60,000 bases of DNA from the NCBI GenBank assembly GCA_949358305.1, contig OX442321.1, forward strand, positions 4,553,605 through 4,613,604, read 5' to 3'. The position numbers were made by a program, and so were the translations under genes. How positions within the stretch are numbered: position 1 is the first letter of the stretch; every line of letters starts with the position of its first letter. This DNA comes from Strigamia acuminata. Lineage: Eukaryota > Arthropoda > Chilopoda > Geophilomorpha > Linotaeniidae. The notes under the pieces are model-generated. The model had not been told where the DNA came from. It saw only the letters and a program-made list of their open reading frames with translations, and did no database searches. Of this stretch, positions 22,562 to 33,945 are shown in pieces.

Positions 22562-25500
22562 GCGAAAAGATAACATTAATTAATATTTTTTATTTATATT
22601 ATTTATATTATTATTTAATTGACACACCTGTTCAAGACAGGTGTACAGGTGAGGTATGATGTTTAAGATTTAAGATTTGATTATTTGTTGTATCATTAAA
22701 TCTGAATTTCAAATTACAATTTTTTTTTAACGTTTCAAATTTAATTTTTATGGCTTTTGATTATGAATTTATTCAATTAAAATTACACCTGATAGATCAC
22801 ATCAAAAAATAAAAAAAATATTTATTCTCATAGCAGACAGTAATGACATCAGATCCGGTTATTTTTCCAGAGGATGTCCTGCCTTGTTAAATTAAAAATT
22901 TAAAAGTTAAAAAAAAATGCCTGCAAGTCACTGTTGTGGACAAATCAGAGTTCAAAATGTTAAATTGGTGTTTAAAGGTATACATATATACATGTATAAC
23001 ACTTTTTTCTTATTATATAAATTGGATATTAATGAAAACCCCAAATTATCAAAAATTACTCGCGTGTTTCGAGCCATTACACAACACTGTCCACACACCT
23101 GTTAATTCAATATGCATTCACCGGTAAATCAAAAAAATTTAATATTCATCTATTAAAATTTAATTCCAACTAAAAAATCATAAATATTAATAAATTAATT
23201 TTATTTAAAATTTTTTTAAAAAATTTTTAAAATTAAAAAAAAATAATTTTTAGGCCTATTTTCTTATTTCTTAAATTTTCACCTTGAAAAACATAAAACA
23301 ACAACAAAAGATAAAAAAAAAAAAAAAACATTTCTCGATGGTTAAAACTATCAGACATTGCTTAACTCACTTCCGGTTACTTTTCCAACAACCTCGTTCC
23401 CATTTTTCAACCAGACTTAATCCACCATACAACACCAAACAAGAATAATTATGTCAAACCTCCAGATGCAGTTTCCTGTTGCCAATTCAATTCAATACCA
23501 AAAAAAAAAAAAAAAAAAAAAATTCCTCAAAACCCCAACCAAAACCCAAAACCCAAAAAACCCAAAACCCAAAAAACCCAAACCCATTGGGGAAGAGAGA
23601 GAAAACAAGACTGATCTCAATGAGAACCAAATCAAGTCTGATTTAATAATGTACAATTCATAAATAAAGAAAACTTCCCCGACCGACCATCGCCCAAACC
23701 CGCGTCAACACCTCATCCCAACCGTCATTCTTCCGGATCAAGATCTAACCCCTTAATTCTCATTGGATAAACAACTGTGAACATCGTTGCACTACCTTAC
23801 ATCGTTTCCTTGACTCGACTTTAATAATGAAGAGCCGCGTCGAGCCAAACCGTTATCACCTTCGCGAGTCAATCCCTTGAGCACTCACCTCACTCAGTCA
23901 GTCATAGCTCCACTTTCACACCTTAATTGCCAGTTCACGGCCGTGAAACCGCTATTTTGTGTCCTTGGCTGCCCCCTCTCTCCTTTGTAGCCCGCAACTG
24001 ACCCTTAGGTACCAGGGGTTGGTGGGTGGTGGTGGCGAAATAGACTTTTTGGTGGGTCCCCCTTCAGACAAATGACTGCCCAGCGCTTTTAACGATTGCT
24101 TTGCCGGGAAGAAAGGGGATTTTCGAGGCGGGGGTAAAAAGGATGGGGGTGTAAAACCCCGAAGAGGGATAACTTCATTACCCCCGTCTTGTAGGTGGTC
24201 TCTATCCCGTTGACCACCAACCGTTTTTTCCTACGACATTCGGCCTAATTAATCAATCAAACAAGGAAGTGAGGAGGTGTCAACTCTACCACGAAAAGGG
24301 TTCAAATTCACTAGCCCACTCCAACTGCGCGACTTATTTATACCGGAACCAACCCAATCACCCATCAACAGCTCTGCCAATAACAATCCACCACTAAATC
24401 ACCTGAACGTGGCTAATTAAACGTCCATATTTACCATTTTCTATATAGGATTTAGTGGACTCTAGTGACGAAATATTAAACACGCAAATATGGTATATAA
24501 CGTTTACGCGCTGATATTATTATTTATTTCAACACTCCAATGGAGTAAAATACAGGAAAAAGGGTTTATAAGAAACGCACAAAAACTCCGTTTCTCGAAA
24601 CCCGTCGCTCGGATTTCGACGAATTCGGGGGTTTGTATCGTCGGACCACCCACCACACCTGTAACATGCGTTCCTAAAGTCATTTCCTCGGTGCCATTGA
24701 TAGAATTTGTATAAAAAATAATTTTTTTTTTGTCGGTTTTGCTCAAAATAACTTCATCTGGTGGCGAAAGACCCAAAGTGTCGTTTTTTCGGGGACTAAT
24801 GCTCGGAATTTGCCCAAAAAGCGTCGAAATTCTTCGGAAGGGGTAGGAAAATATAGAAATAAGGGTGTGCAGAGATGTTTGAATGGGGATATAGATACAT
24901 GACGTCGACTAGAGCGCGTGTTATGCAAGGGCTAGATAGGAGTGTTATGAATAGGCGCACGTGCTGGTGCAGGGTATGCCGGGCAAGGGGGAGTATAAAA
25001 AGAGTAAGGAGGGGGAGTTTTAGGTTGAAAGCCTTAAAGGATATGTGGAGCCAGCTGTTGGGTGTAGGATAGATAGGGTTGATAGTTTTTTGAAAGGTAT
25101 ATTGTGCTGGAATTTTCAGATCTTTGGATTATTTGCGTTTGTTTTGATTTTTGCGGGTTTTTTGGGATTTTTTTTTTTGTTAATGGGACGGAGAGTTGTG
25201 GATTGTAAATAGATAGATAAATAAATATGTTGAGATATGTGGAGTATTGTTCGGACATCCAACTTTTCCAGTTCCTGTGTAATTAGAGCACGTTCCAACC
25301 AAGCCGATCTCCCTTTCCTGTATAGGCCTAAAAAGTTCTCCTATGAACCAAGAATTTTAGGTTTATATTAAAAATAAAAGAGTGGGCGAATAGTTTGAAT
25401 ACCTAAAAGTGGAAAAATGTTTTTGGGGGTCTGAGAGGTTGTTTGTACGGGATTATAGTAGGAATTAGTAAAAAAAATTGTAAAATGTAAAAAAATTGTA

Positions 25501-26408
25501 AATTTTGGGTATATTTAATACCAAAATTACCAAAATTTTAGAAACGTTTGGAAATGAGGTTTTAGTCGCTTTTTGGTTGTTTAAATAGCGATTTCGCCAA
25601 AAAAAATAAAAATTCAACACGAAAAAAACAAAAAAATGAAAATTCAACACGAAAAAACCCAAAAATATAAAAATTCAACTCGAAAAAACCCAAAAAACTG
25701 TAAATTCAACACGAAAAAACCTAAATGCAACACAAAAATACCAAAAATAAATGAAAATCCAACTCCAAAATACCAAAAAAACTAAAAATTCCACTCCAAA
25801 ATACCAAAAAACCAAAAAAAACCAAAAACTCAACACAAAAATCCCCAAACACAAAACACATCCCTTTGTCCAAAACCCAAAACCCCCAAAAAAAACCACC
25901 AAAAACCACCAAAAACACTAACCAACCAATCTTTCTCAATGAAAAATCCCCATTCACCCAACCAACTCCAGACAAACACAACTACAAAAATAAATGACGT
26001 CACCCACGGAGCTTTCCCTTCCATTCATTTCATTCCATCACGAGCCATCGTTGCTCTAGCAACAAGCAGCTGTGGACCGCACTGCTGAATGAACCCACCA
26101 CCAGATGTTGCTTCCATCAATCCCCTGCTCCCTCATTCACGTGCCGCTTCTACTATACAACCACAACTCCCAAAACCCAAAACCCAAACCCAAAAAACCC
26201 AAAAAACCCAAAAAACCCAAAAAACCAACCTCCAATCAATCAAATCACACAATCACGCTCTCCTTATCAAATGACGTCAAACCAAGGGCGCGGACCGAAA
26301 AACACCCTCGATTAAAACCCCAAACATACAAATACACCCCCACAAATCGATGCGCAAATCGATGCGCACCGCACAAAAAAAATCCACAACTTCAGCGCAA
26401 AAACTCAC
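22562..26408. other. inferred 5' untranslated intron of the EGF-ligand gene
   Basis: AT-rich sequence with poly-A tracts, telomere-unrelated CCCAAAA runs near 23,530-23,585, a CpG-richer part at 23.7-24.3 kb, and a degenerate CAAC-rich array at 25.6-25.9 kb. One minus-strand frame is open from about 24,920 to 24,504, but it crosses a poly-A/T run and resembles nothing known to me. No exon can be supported. Confidence 0.35.
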
Positions 26409-27660
26409 CTGAATTGAACCCTGAGTTGGACGAAGTATCACAGTGAGTGTGGCCGCTCCTCGACACTCGGTGCGAGTAACAACACGTTGTATTCCTCTCG
26501 CACATTGTCCTGTCATTGCCCTGATCTTTGGTCATCCTCCGTAGCACACACATACAACACACACCCGCGCTTGCTCACACTTGTGCCATGCTGCGAACCG
26601 CGCAGCTGGTCAGCAGCAGCTTCCTTTGCCCGTGCCTGCCAAGCATGGAATGGGGAGCCCAAGGGACGGTTCGTACCCACCAATCACCAATCTGTCCCCC
26701 TCTAATAGACTCGTCCGCCGCTCGCAGCGCCTGCCATCTTGTGGCGGTCAAACAAAGCTCCGCAAAAACACGAAAACTCAACGAAAACTCTCGAAATTTT
26801 TTCCCAAAAAATTATTTTCGTCTTTTGTCGACTTTTCCGCATCAGAATGCGCATCGCGGCCCTTTTCTCGGCAGTCGGTAGCTCGCAGGCGTTCATAAAT
26901 TTCTCATCCACATTCCTTAATAAGTGCTTGCCCCTTGGCACAAACTGGAGCGAGTTGTCAGCAAACATGCTCCTCTTTCTAACCTCCGAGACCGCTGCAC
27001 AGTTGGCTCGGAAATTATGTTAAATTGCACTTTATTATTGGTTTCGTACCGAGCGAAAACGCCAAAAATTCCGCCCCTGGTGCCATTCCCCCTCCCCAAA
27101 CCCCCCCACCCCCCCAAAAAAAAAAATTTCTCCTTCCATATCTCGTCATATAAAAACTCCCTTTTGCACCCCTTAATTCGCAACCCCCCTCTCCCAAAAA
27201 AAAAAAAAAAATACATCCAAATTGAAGGAAACAGCTTAAAAAATGAAAAATTCCATTTAAAAGGGGAAGAAACCGAGGAAAGAAACAGTTCATAAGACAT
27301 CATTCCCGTCCCCCCGCACCCCCCCCGCAACCCCCTTCATCCTGCTTAAGGTCGCATCTGGGTTTGAGGATAAATTACACGATTTTCCCGCCTGACCCCT
27401 GCGCGCGTGCTTGGCGCGTGTGGGACCATCTGGTGTCGTAAGCAGCAGGCGGGCACGTGCGGACAACTCCCCCACATCGGTCCCCGCGTCTCCAAGGACG
27501 TCCGTCCCCTCACGTGACAGACTTAATAATTTCTTCCCCTCAGCCAGCACAAAAATTGCGACATTTGTGCGACATTTGGCTGCGTTTAGTCGCCGGGTAT
27601 CGTCCTGTCGGAATCCGGTTCGACAATAAAGATTGCCATTAGGGGATTTGGGCAATGGGG
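26409..27660 (-). promoter_or_regulatory. probable promoter and first untranslated exon of the EGF-ligand gene
   Basis: A minus-strand donor (TTCAATTCAG/GTGAGT) lies at 26,408-26,409. From there to about 27,660 the sequence is CpG-rich compared with its surroundings and contains a CAAGATGGCAGGCGC stretch on the minus strand near 26,740, typical of promoters. This fits the start of the long minus-strand EGF-ligand transcript. The link is by position and splice signal only; alternative promoters inside intron 1 are possible. Confidence 0.45.
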
Positions 27661-28263
27661 GAAGGTCAATTACTCAATTGTCCAGCGATTGAAAAACGAT
27701 GGCCTCATGTAAACAATGGAGTTATGGCCGGTGTAGAGATTCAGGAAGAGATAGGGGGGTGTTTAGAGCGCCGTAATTTGTTTATTAGGTGCACGTCTAT
27801 TGTTGCACGTATTGCCCGCGCTGCTTTGTGAGTTGTTCGCGTGCCTAATGTATGGATGGGGCATTTTAAATCGATAATAAAAAAATCCCAAGTTGGAAAA
27901 GAATTTTTTTTTTTTGGTTCCGTTTCCACTGTTGCATATATTGTGGATGCATATCGAGTTCAGCAGAGAAGGGAACCAACAGGCGCAAAGACGGAATGTC
28001 AGTCTGGTTTTGTGCGATGTTCTTGTATATCTGCACCGAGAACTGGGGAAAGCCCGGTCAAAGGTGGTTGGCAGATGTAGCAGACTTAAGAACGGTGTCT
28101 TAAATCAGACAATACTGACAAGACCCATATGCTGCTCAACTTCTTTGTTGGAATGGAAACAAGTGAGGATACATCCTATGACGGGCAAATAAAGATACGC
28201 TCTGATATTATAATTAAAACTCCATTAGTCTACTTCTACTTTTCACGTAACAAAGATATGTAG
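27661..28263. other. unassigned interval
   Basis: No recognisable gene. A 99-codon plus-strand open frame (27,893-28,192) has no visible similarity or splice support, so I do not call it. Confidence 0.35.
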
Positions 28264-29205
28264 GGTGTAAAATCCAACTCTCTATCTCCTCGTGGTTACT
28301 CCGCGCTTGAGTGACTGAAGTTACATCGGCGTAAATAGTGTAAAATCCAACTCTCTATCTCCACGTGGTTACACCGCATTTAACTGAAATTACATCAGCG
28401 TAAATAGTGTAAAATCCAACTCTCTACTTCCTCGTGGTTACACTGTACTTAAACAACTGAAATTACGTGTAAAATCCAACTCTTTATCTCCTCGTGATTA
28501 CTCCGCGCTTGAGTGACTGACGTTACGTGAGCGCAAATAGTGTAAAATCCAACTCTCTATCTCCACGTGGTTGTACCTTGTTTACACCGACGGATGTAGT
28601 TTGGCTGTTTCTGATCCACCCGGTCAGATCCAACTGAACCGAGTTCCAATATTCACCCGAATTGTGTTGTGTTCACACCAAAAAGTTGATTCAATCAAAC
28701 AAAACCGGGTTTTAGTAGCAACAGGTTTTAGGAACACCTCGCTATACAACAGCTGCCAACATGATTCGAATTCATTCATTTTCATTGTTATTAATTAATT
28801 TTTTTAAATTTATTTTAAATATACTAATTCAAAAATCTAAATGTACAAATACACCAAACAGTTTTTGGATTTTGTTATCAAACAATGGAAAGCTACAGAC
28901 TTGCGCCTGCACAGTCTGTTTCCAATCCGGACCCATTCGCCGAACCGAGTTGTGGGAACTCGATTGGCAAACTGAGATGTTGGACAGTCGGATTTAGATC
29001 CGTGAACCGAGTGTTCACACCGATCACGGATCGAAAACCTTGATGTAAACAAAATATTACACCGCATTTAACTGAAATTACATCAGTGTAAATGTTGTAA
29101 AATCCAACTCTCTACCTCCTCGTGGTGAAACCCCAAGTGAGTTACTTCCGTTACAATGGCTGTAAGTGTGTAAAATCCAACTCTCTACCTTCTCGTGGTT
29201 ACCGC
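28264..29205. repeat. roughly 74-bp satellite with core TAAAATCCAACTCTCTATCT
   Basis: Five copies lie at 28,264-28,576 and two or more at about 29,057-29,205, all in the same direction. Each holds GTGTAAAATCCAACTCTCTA, CTCGTGGTTAC, and an ACTGAAATTACATC.GCGTAAAT block. The array is split by the insertion at about 28,577-29,055. Confidence 0.88.
28577..29055. mobile_element. insertion with short terminal inverted repeats inside the satellite
   Basis: The satellite register is broken here. The inserted block begins TTGTTTACA and ends TGTAAACAA, its exact reverse complement. Its interior shows repeated pieces such as GAACCGAGT and GGATC...GATCC-like arms (GATCCGTGAACCGAGTG and CACCGATCACGGATC). 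No transposase frame is present, so it would be a non-autonomous DNA element. Target duplication could not be fixed because the satellite itself varies. Confidence 0.55.
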
Positions 29206-30181
29206 ATATATATAACTTCGACGTCTATTTTGCTTTTGCATTTGCTTCCAAAAATTAATTCCTTCCAAGCTATAAACCAGTGTCTATACTTTTTATTTAT
29301 TTATTTATTTTTTTCGGATGGGCGAGAGGGAAAAATCTGAGAAAAATGTTTCCCATTCTTTCCATTCGTCTCCACTAATTCCAAGTCATAAATCAAAGCC
29401 AACTTTTTCTCTGTTCGAACCGACACATTCCACTTGAGCCACGATCTGATAAGTGATCGCACATGCGCAGCGCACATCCAATCGAGTCTTGTTAGTATAA
29501 GAGAGAGAGAAAAGAGCCACCATCACATTTCACGTGTGCTTGTCACTCAATGACAGTCATTGGCGGTTGGGAGTCTGTAATTGCTCAACTTCGCTGCTGT
29601 TTGTCTTGTTACCAACATCACAGGGCGTCTTCCACTCGACCAGTCTTCACGCTTTATCATTAAGGACCAAATTAAAGGGAGCCTCATCGATGTCTTCTTT
29701 CCACCTTCATTTTTCCCCGTCTTGTTTTTACCATTTAATCGCCGTCTCCGGTGGTCGGCCCAACCACTATATACAACTCTTTTCTTTCCCAGACCCCCAT
29801 TTATTTTTTTTAACCTCAAAACCTGAGTGAGACATCAACGACATTACACAGGTTAGTTGCTCTTTCCAATTCCGTGCACGGAATACGACAAGCGCGACAA
29901 AAAACAACTTTTTTTTTTTCCTTTCATTTTTACAGAAAGAAAATTCTTTTTAATTGTAAAGAAAAATTTATATATATATACTTGTTTATAAAAAAATTTC
30001 TGCAATCTTGATTAACTTTCCTTACATAACAAAATGACCTCATAAATTTTTGCCCGAATAACTCAAATTACGCTACGCGAAGTCATTGGGTGAAGCCAAC
30101 CCTTTCCGTTTCCAATTGGTTTCCAAGTGGTAGCAGAGGATGGTTATTAACATGAGGATAAGCAAAAGACATTTAACAGAA
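29206..30181. other. unassigned interval with a possible untranslated exon
   Basis: A TATAAG-like motif near 29,495 and a plus-strand donor (TTACACAG/GTTAGT, about 29,850) could bound a 5' exon at about 29,520-29,850. The open frames inside are not convincing proteins. A TTTA microsatellite lies near 29,295. Confidence 0.25.
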
Positions 30182-30665
30182 AGTTTGCGGGATGCATTTT
30201 TCCCTTACAGTTAAAGACTATACGGTATGAAAATAGTGTAAGGGAAAAATAATAAATTAAGTTTTTGCGGGCTGCATTTTTCCCTTATCACTACACTATT
30301 CCAGCCAACTACTGACAGTTAGTAATTTTGGGCCTAAAAATTCAATTTGGGGGCGTACATGTGCAAATTTCTGCATAAAATTCCATTATTATGCCCATAA
30401 AGTATGGCTTTGGGCCTAAAATTCAATTTTGGGCCTCACTTATCATTCAATCTACGTACCTATGACTGTTGTGTTTGATCGGGACAACAAAATAATCGCC
30501 ATTTGCAATGAGCGGAGCTAACAATTTAGTGTTCTCAATTCTGATTGGCTGCGTTATATTTTAATTTAATGTTGAAAACGATACACTAAAGATTTTTCCC
30601 TTACGATATGACACTAAAATAGTGTAACGTGGCACAAAATAAAGGAAAAATGCATCCCGCAAACT
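30182..30665. mobile_element. 484-bp MITE with terminal inverted repeats
   Basis: AGTTTGCGGGATGCATTTTT at the left end (30,182) is mirrored by AAAAATGCATCCCGCAAACT at the right end (30,665). A third, direct copy, GCGGGCTGCATTTTTCCCTTA, lies inside near 30,265, and ACACTATT/AATAGTGT pairs recur. This suggests that one element inserted into, or duplicated the end of, another. No coding sequence. Confidence 0.75.
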
Positions 30666-32195
30666 CTCCAATATCTAATCATATTACATATAACATTTCT
30701 CCCAACAGTTTTACACAGACAAATCTGACCGATGTCCGTATTTTAGAATATCTCCGACATCGACAACCGACATCCGAAAAGCCGATAAACTAAATTCCAT
30801 TTTTCTCTTTTACACTCTACACCCCCCACCCCCCCCCCCCCACCTAAAAAAAAAACAACCTAACGACACAATTTTCCACCTCATTTATTTATTTATTAAA
30901 AAAAAAAATCCCCCACTTTTGGTATTTCAGGTCACTTTTCATTAACTCTCACAGATGAAGCCATCATCATCTACAACAACTATTCCGACGGAGAAAGAAG
31001 GAAGGAAGGGCAAAAAAAAAAAAACCCATATGTTCAACTCATGTTGAAAAGAATGACATAAAACTTGACAAGTTAGTGTCAACAATTTCACACTGCAACT
31101 TAATCTGGTTACATAAGAAAAAGAACCCAAAAGACACTCGCGCGCAGCAATAATGGCCAGATGCAATTAACACGACAAAATAGACACGTCAAAAGAAACT
31201 TTTTATTATACGCATTTTTTTTTTCCTTTTCTTCAATTACACACTAAACTTTTTATGTGTGTGAAACTCTCACCTGCTGGCCAAATACCAGAAATGATCA
31301 AAAGCATGACGAACAAGACTCCCCACACTGTTATTACATAGCCACAAGGCCGTGATAACCCTTTAAAAACTCGTACCGATTTTTACACACTGCATTAGGC
31401 CTAACCAAACGGACCGAGTTGGTCTGCCAAGGTGGGCTCCAATACGAGGTGCCAGGGGGAAGCTCATCATCAATTAGTCACGTGAAAACGGTTCAGCCAT
31501 ATGTTCCGAGGAGGAAAAAACGTTGGAGGGATTTTTTTTTGGGAAAAGAAGAGAAATGTTGGGCGGTTTTGGTGGTTTTGATTTGGGATTGTTAGTTTGG
31601 GTTTTTGGGGTTGTTTTGGAGTGTTGGGTGAGTGGAGGATTTGTTGTTTTGGATGTTTTGGTTGTGGGAGATTTTTTGTATTGAAATTTGTTGAAAGAAA
31701 TCGTTTTTGGAAGTAATTTTTAATTAAAATCGCAAAAAAATCTTTAAAATTCACGTAAAATCGCAAAAAAATCTTTAAAATTCACGTAAAATCGCAAAAA
31801 ATTCTTCAAAGTTCACGTAAAATCGCAAAAAATCTTCAAAGTTCACGTAAAATCGCAAAAATTCTTCAAAATTCACGTAAAATCGCAAAAATTCTTCAAA
31901 ATTCACGTAAATCGCGAAAATTCCTCAAAGTTCACGTAAAATCGCAAAAATTCTTCAAAATTTAAGTGAAATCGCAAAAATTCTCCAAATTTCACGTAAA
32001 ATCGCAAAAATTCTTCTAACTTCACGTAAAATCGCAATTTTTTTATTTTTAATTTTTTTAGGTAAACTCGCAAAATAATTAATTTAATGTCACGTACAAT
32101 TTTAATTCTTAAAATCTCAGATAAAATCTCACGTAAATTCGCAAATTTTGTATTTAATTTCACGTTAAACCGCATATCATTACATTAATTGCCAG
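30666..32195. other. AT-rich interval with one candidate exon
   Basis: A minus-strand stretch at about 31,274-31,345 ends in a good donor (GCAG/GTGAGA). It is open and strongly hydrophobic (VLFVMLLIISGIW) followed by PAG, like a signal peptide or membrane segment. No in-frame start with an upstream exon could be chosen and no partner exon found, so it is only a candidate. The rest is homopolymer-rich. Confidence 0.25.
31727..32165. repeat. 30-bp minisatellite
   Basis: About ten good copies of AAATTCACGTAAAATCGCAA followed by AAATTCTTCA to about 32,040, then a decayed tail in which TTCACGTAAA still recurs. Confidence 0.9.
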
Positions 32196-32387
32196 GAGTT
32201 TGTCCGTCAGTCCGACCTCAATCTCCTCCGAAACCAGTGGACGAATTTCGAATGTGAAAAGTGCATTCGACAGCTCTCGATGCCGATAACTATTTTGCAA
32301 ATTAGGCAACTACCGATTAATCCGCCCCATATATGGGGGTCGAGGAAGGCACTAAAGACAGAAGTCTACAACAGAACATGCAAATAA
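32196..32387 (+). CDS. candidate terminal exon, unrecognised protein
   Basis: After an acceptor TTAATTGCCAG the frame runs 63 codons to TAA at 32,385-32,387. It begins EFVRQSDLNLLRNQW and contains FECEKCIRQL, PINPPHIWGSRKALK and a final NRTCK. Base composition is balanced between AT-rich flanks, and AATAAA follows at 32,437-32,442. These signs support a real 3' exon of a plus-strand gene. No upstream exon could be identified between the repeats, and I do not recognise the family. It could also be a spliced remnant. Confidence 0.4.
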   Translation, partial: EFVRQSDLNLLRNQWTNFECEKCIRQLSMPITILQIRQLPINPPHIWGSRKALKTEVYNRTCK

Positions 32388-32639
32388 CACTAAGTATGGA
32401 CCATTTATTAAAACCTTTTATACACAATGGCCTTAAAATAAAAGCAGAGACTCCATACATTTAAAAACAGATCATTGCTCATTTCTATTAAATTTTTACG
32501 TAAAACCGCAAAAAATACTAAAATTCCACCCTAAATATCAAAAATTAAATAAAAATTTCTGCTCCAAATAACGAAAAAACAATCAAAAATTCTTCCCTCA
32601 AATTCCAAATAACTAAAACAAAAAAAAAAAAAAAAAAAA

Positions 32640-32810
32640 TCAAATTCCACAAAATAATCGCAAAATCCAAAACCAAAATCGCAAAACCAAAATCGCAAAA
32701 TCCAAAACTAAAATCGCAAAATAAAAAACCAAAATCGCAAAATAAAAAACCAAAATCGCAAAACCAAAATCGCAAAATCCAAAATCCAAAACCGCAAAAT
32801 CACCCCAATT
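32640..32810. repeat. short-period array (AAATCGCAAAACCA type)
   Basis: Irregular copies of a 14-17-bp unit AAATCGCAAAACCAA. It shares the AAAATCGCAAAA core with the array at 31.7-32.0 kb, so the two may have a common origin. Confidence 0.8.
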
Positions 32811-32854
32811 TCCACTTTCCAATCCCCAGTGCCAACCACTCAATCAAACACCAA

Positions 32855-33112
32855 TTAAAACCGATACACAATACATTTTTTAATATTAAAAAAATCCCCA
32901 GAAGGATATCCTGCTATGCGAAGCGCGTGGTATGCGCGTACAAGTATTCCCAATACACATTCCACTCGTTGTGCGTATAATAAAAAATGAAAGACTAATG
33001 AGTTTTGGGTTGAACTGAAGTCGTGTCTAGCCAAAGGAAACAAAGTCGGATTCCACTTTTCTCTCCCATAATACAGAAGTGGCATCCTGATTGAATCCTT
33101 CGCAACTGACAT
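32855..33112 (-). pseudogene. possible remnant of a PIF/Harbinger-type transposase
   Basis: The minus-strand frame contains LLYAQRVECVLGILVRAYHA. In PIF/Harbinger transposases the C-terminal part has a similar RR.VECAFGIL....RI block after the catalytic Glu. The rest of the frame (KWNPTLFPLARHDF) is not diagnostic, and no DDE residues or flanking inverted repeats are seen. If real, it is a short decayed piece. Chance similarity cannot be excluded. Confidence 0.25.
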
Positions 33113-33449
33113 TTAGTGCGAGGCGCCCCGCTGATCGTGTATCGCATTCTATCAGCCTGCAGGTCCGAGTGAAAACACGGAACTAGTACACTGCTTCCAG
33201 CACTAGGCGGTGCCCACTTTGCAGGCCCAGACAGCCCCAGCGGGGTGAACCCCCGAAAAAAAAGGAAAAAATATGTACATGAAAAAACACGCCGACAAAA
33301 CTCGAATTCCAATACAAGACATCCTACTGCTTGCCACCACCTTGCCGAACGACTCACTGCTGATGGCCACATTTCTTTGCTCTTTTAGAAGCGCAAAGAA
33401 ATGAAGCTCTTCTTGGGTGGAACAGGAATGCACATTTAGGAATATGCAT

Positions 33450-33940
33450 TTGCACATTTTGTGTATGAAGTTGCAGGTTTTGTGCGTAAAATTGCAGATT
33501 TTGGGTAAAAATTCAGATTTTGTGTGTAAAAAAAGTGCAGATTGTGTGTAAAAAAGTGCAGATTTTGTGTAAAATTGTAGATTTTGTGTAAAATTGCAGA
33601 TTTTATGTAAAATTGCAGATTTTGTGTAAAATTGTAGAATTTGTGTAAAATTGCAGATTTTGTGTGTAAAATTGCAGATTTTGGATGAAAATGCAGAAGT
33701 GGGGAGTAAAAAAGTGCAGATTGTGTATAAAAAAGTGCAGATTATGTGTAAAATTGTAGATTTTGTGTAAAATTGCAGATTTTGTGTGTAAAATTGCAGA
33801 TTTTGTGTAAAATTGCAGATTTTGTGTAAAATTGCAGATTTTGTGTTTAATATTGCAGATTTTATGTGTAAAATTGCAGATTTTATGTGAAAAACTGCAG
33901 ATTTTATGTGTAAAATTGCAGATTTTGTGTGCAAAATAAA
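33450..33940. repeat. 18-bp minisatellite, forward member of an inverted pair
   Basis: More than 20 copies of TTGTGTAAAATTGCAGAT and variants. The reverse complement of this unit forms the array at 35,097-35,450. Confidence 0.93.
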
Positions 33941-33945
33941 ATTGC

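Noticed and set aside
23525-23585. CCCAAAA runs as telomere-like repeats
   Set aside because: Irregular spacing and many similar C/A-rich runs elsewhere; simple-sequence drift.
24504-24920. Minus-strand open stretch
   Set aside because: Open for over 100 codons but spans a poly-A/T run, lacks splice sites and resembles no family.
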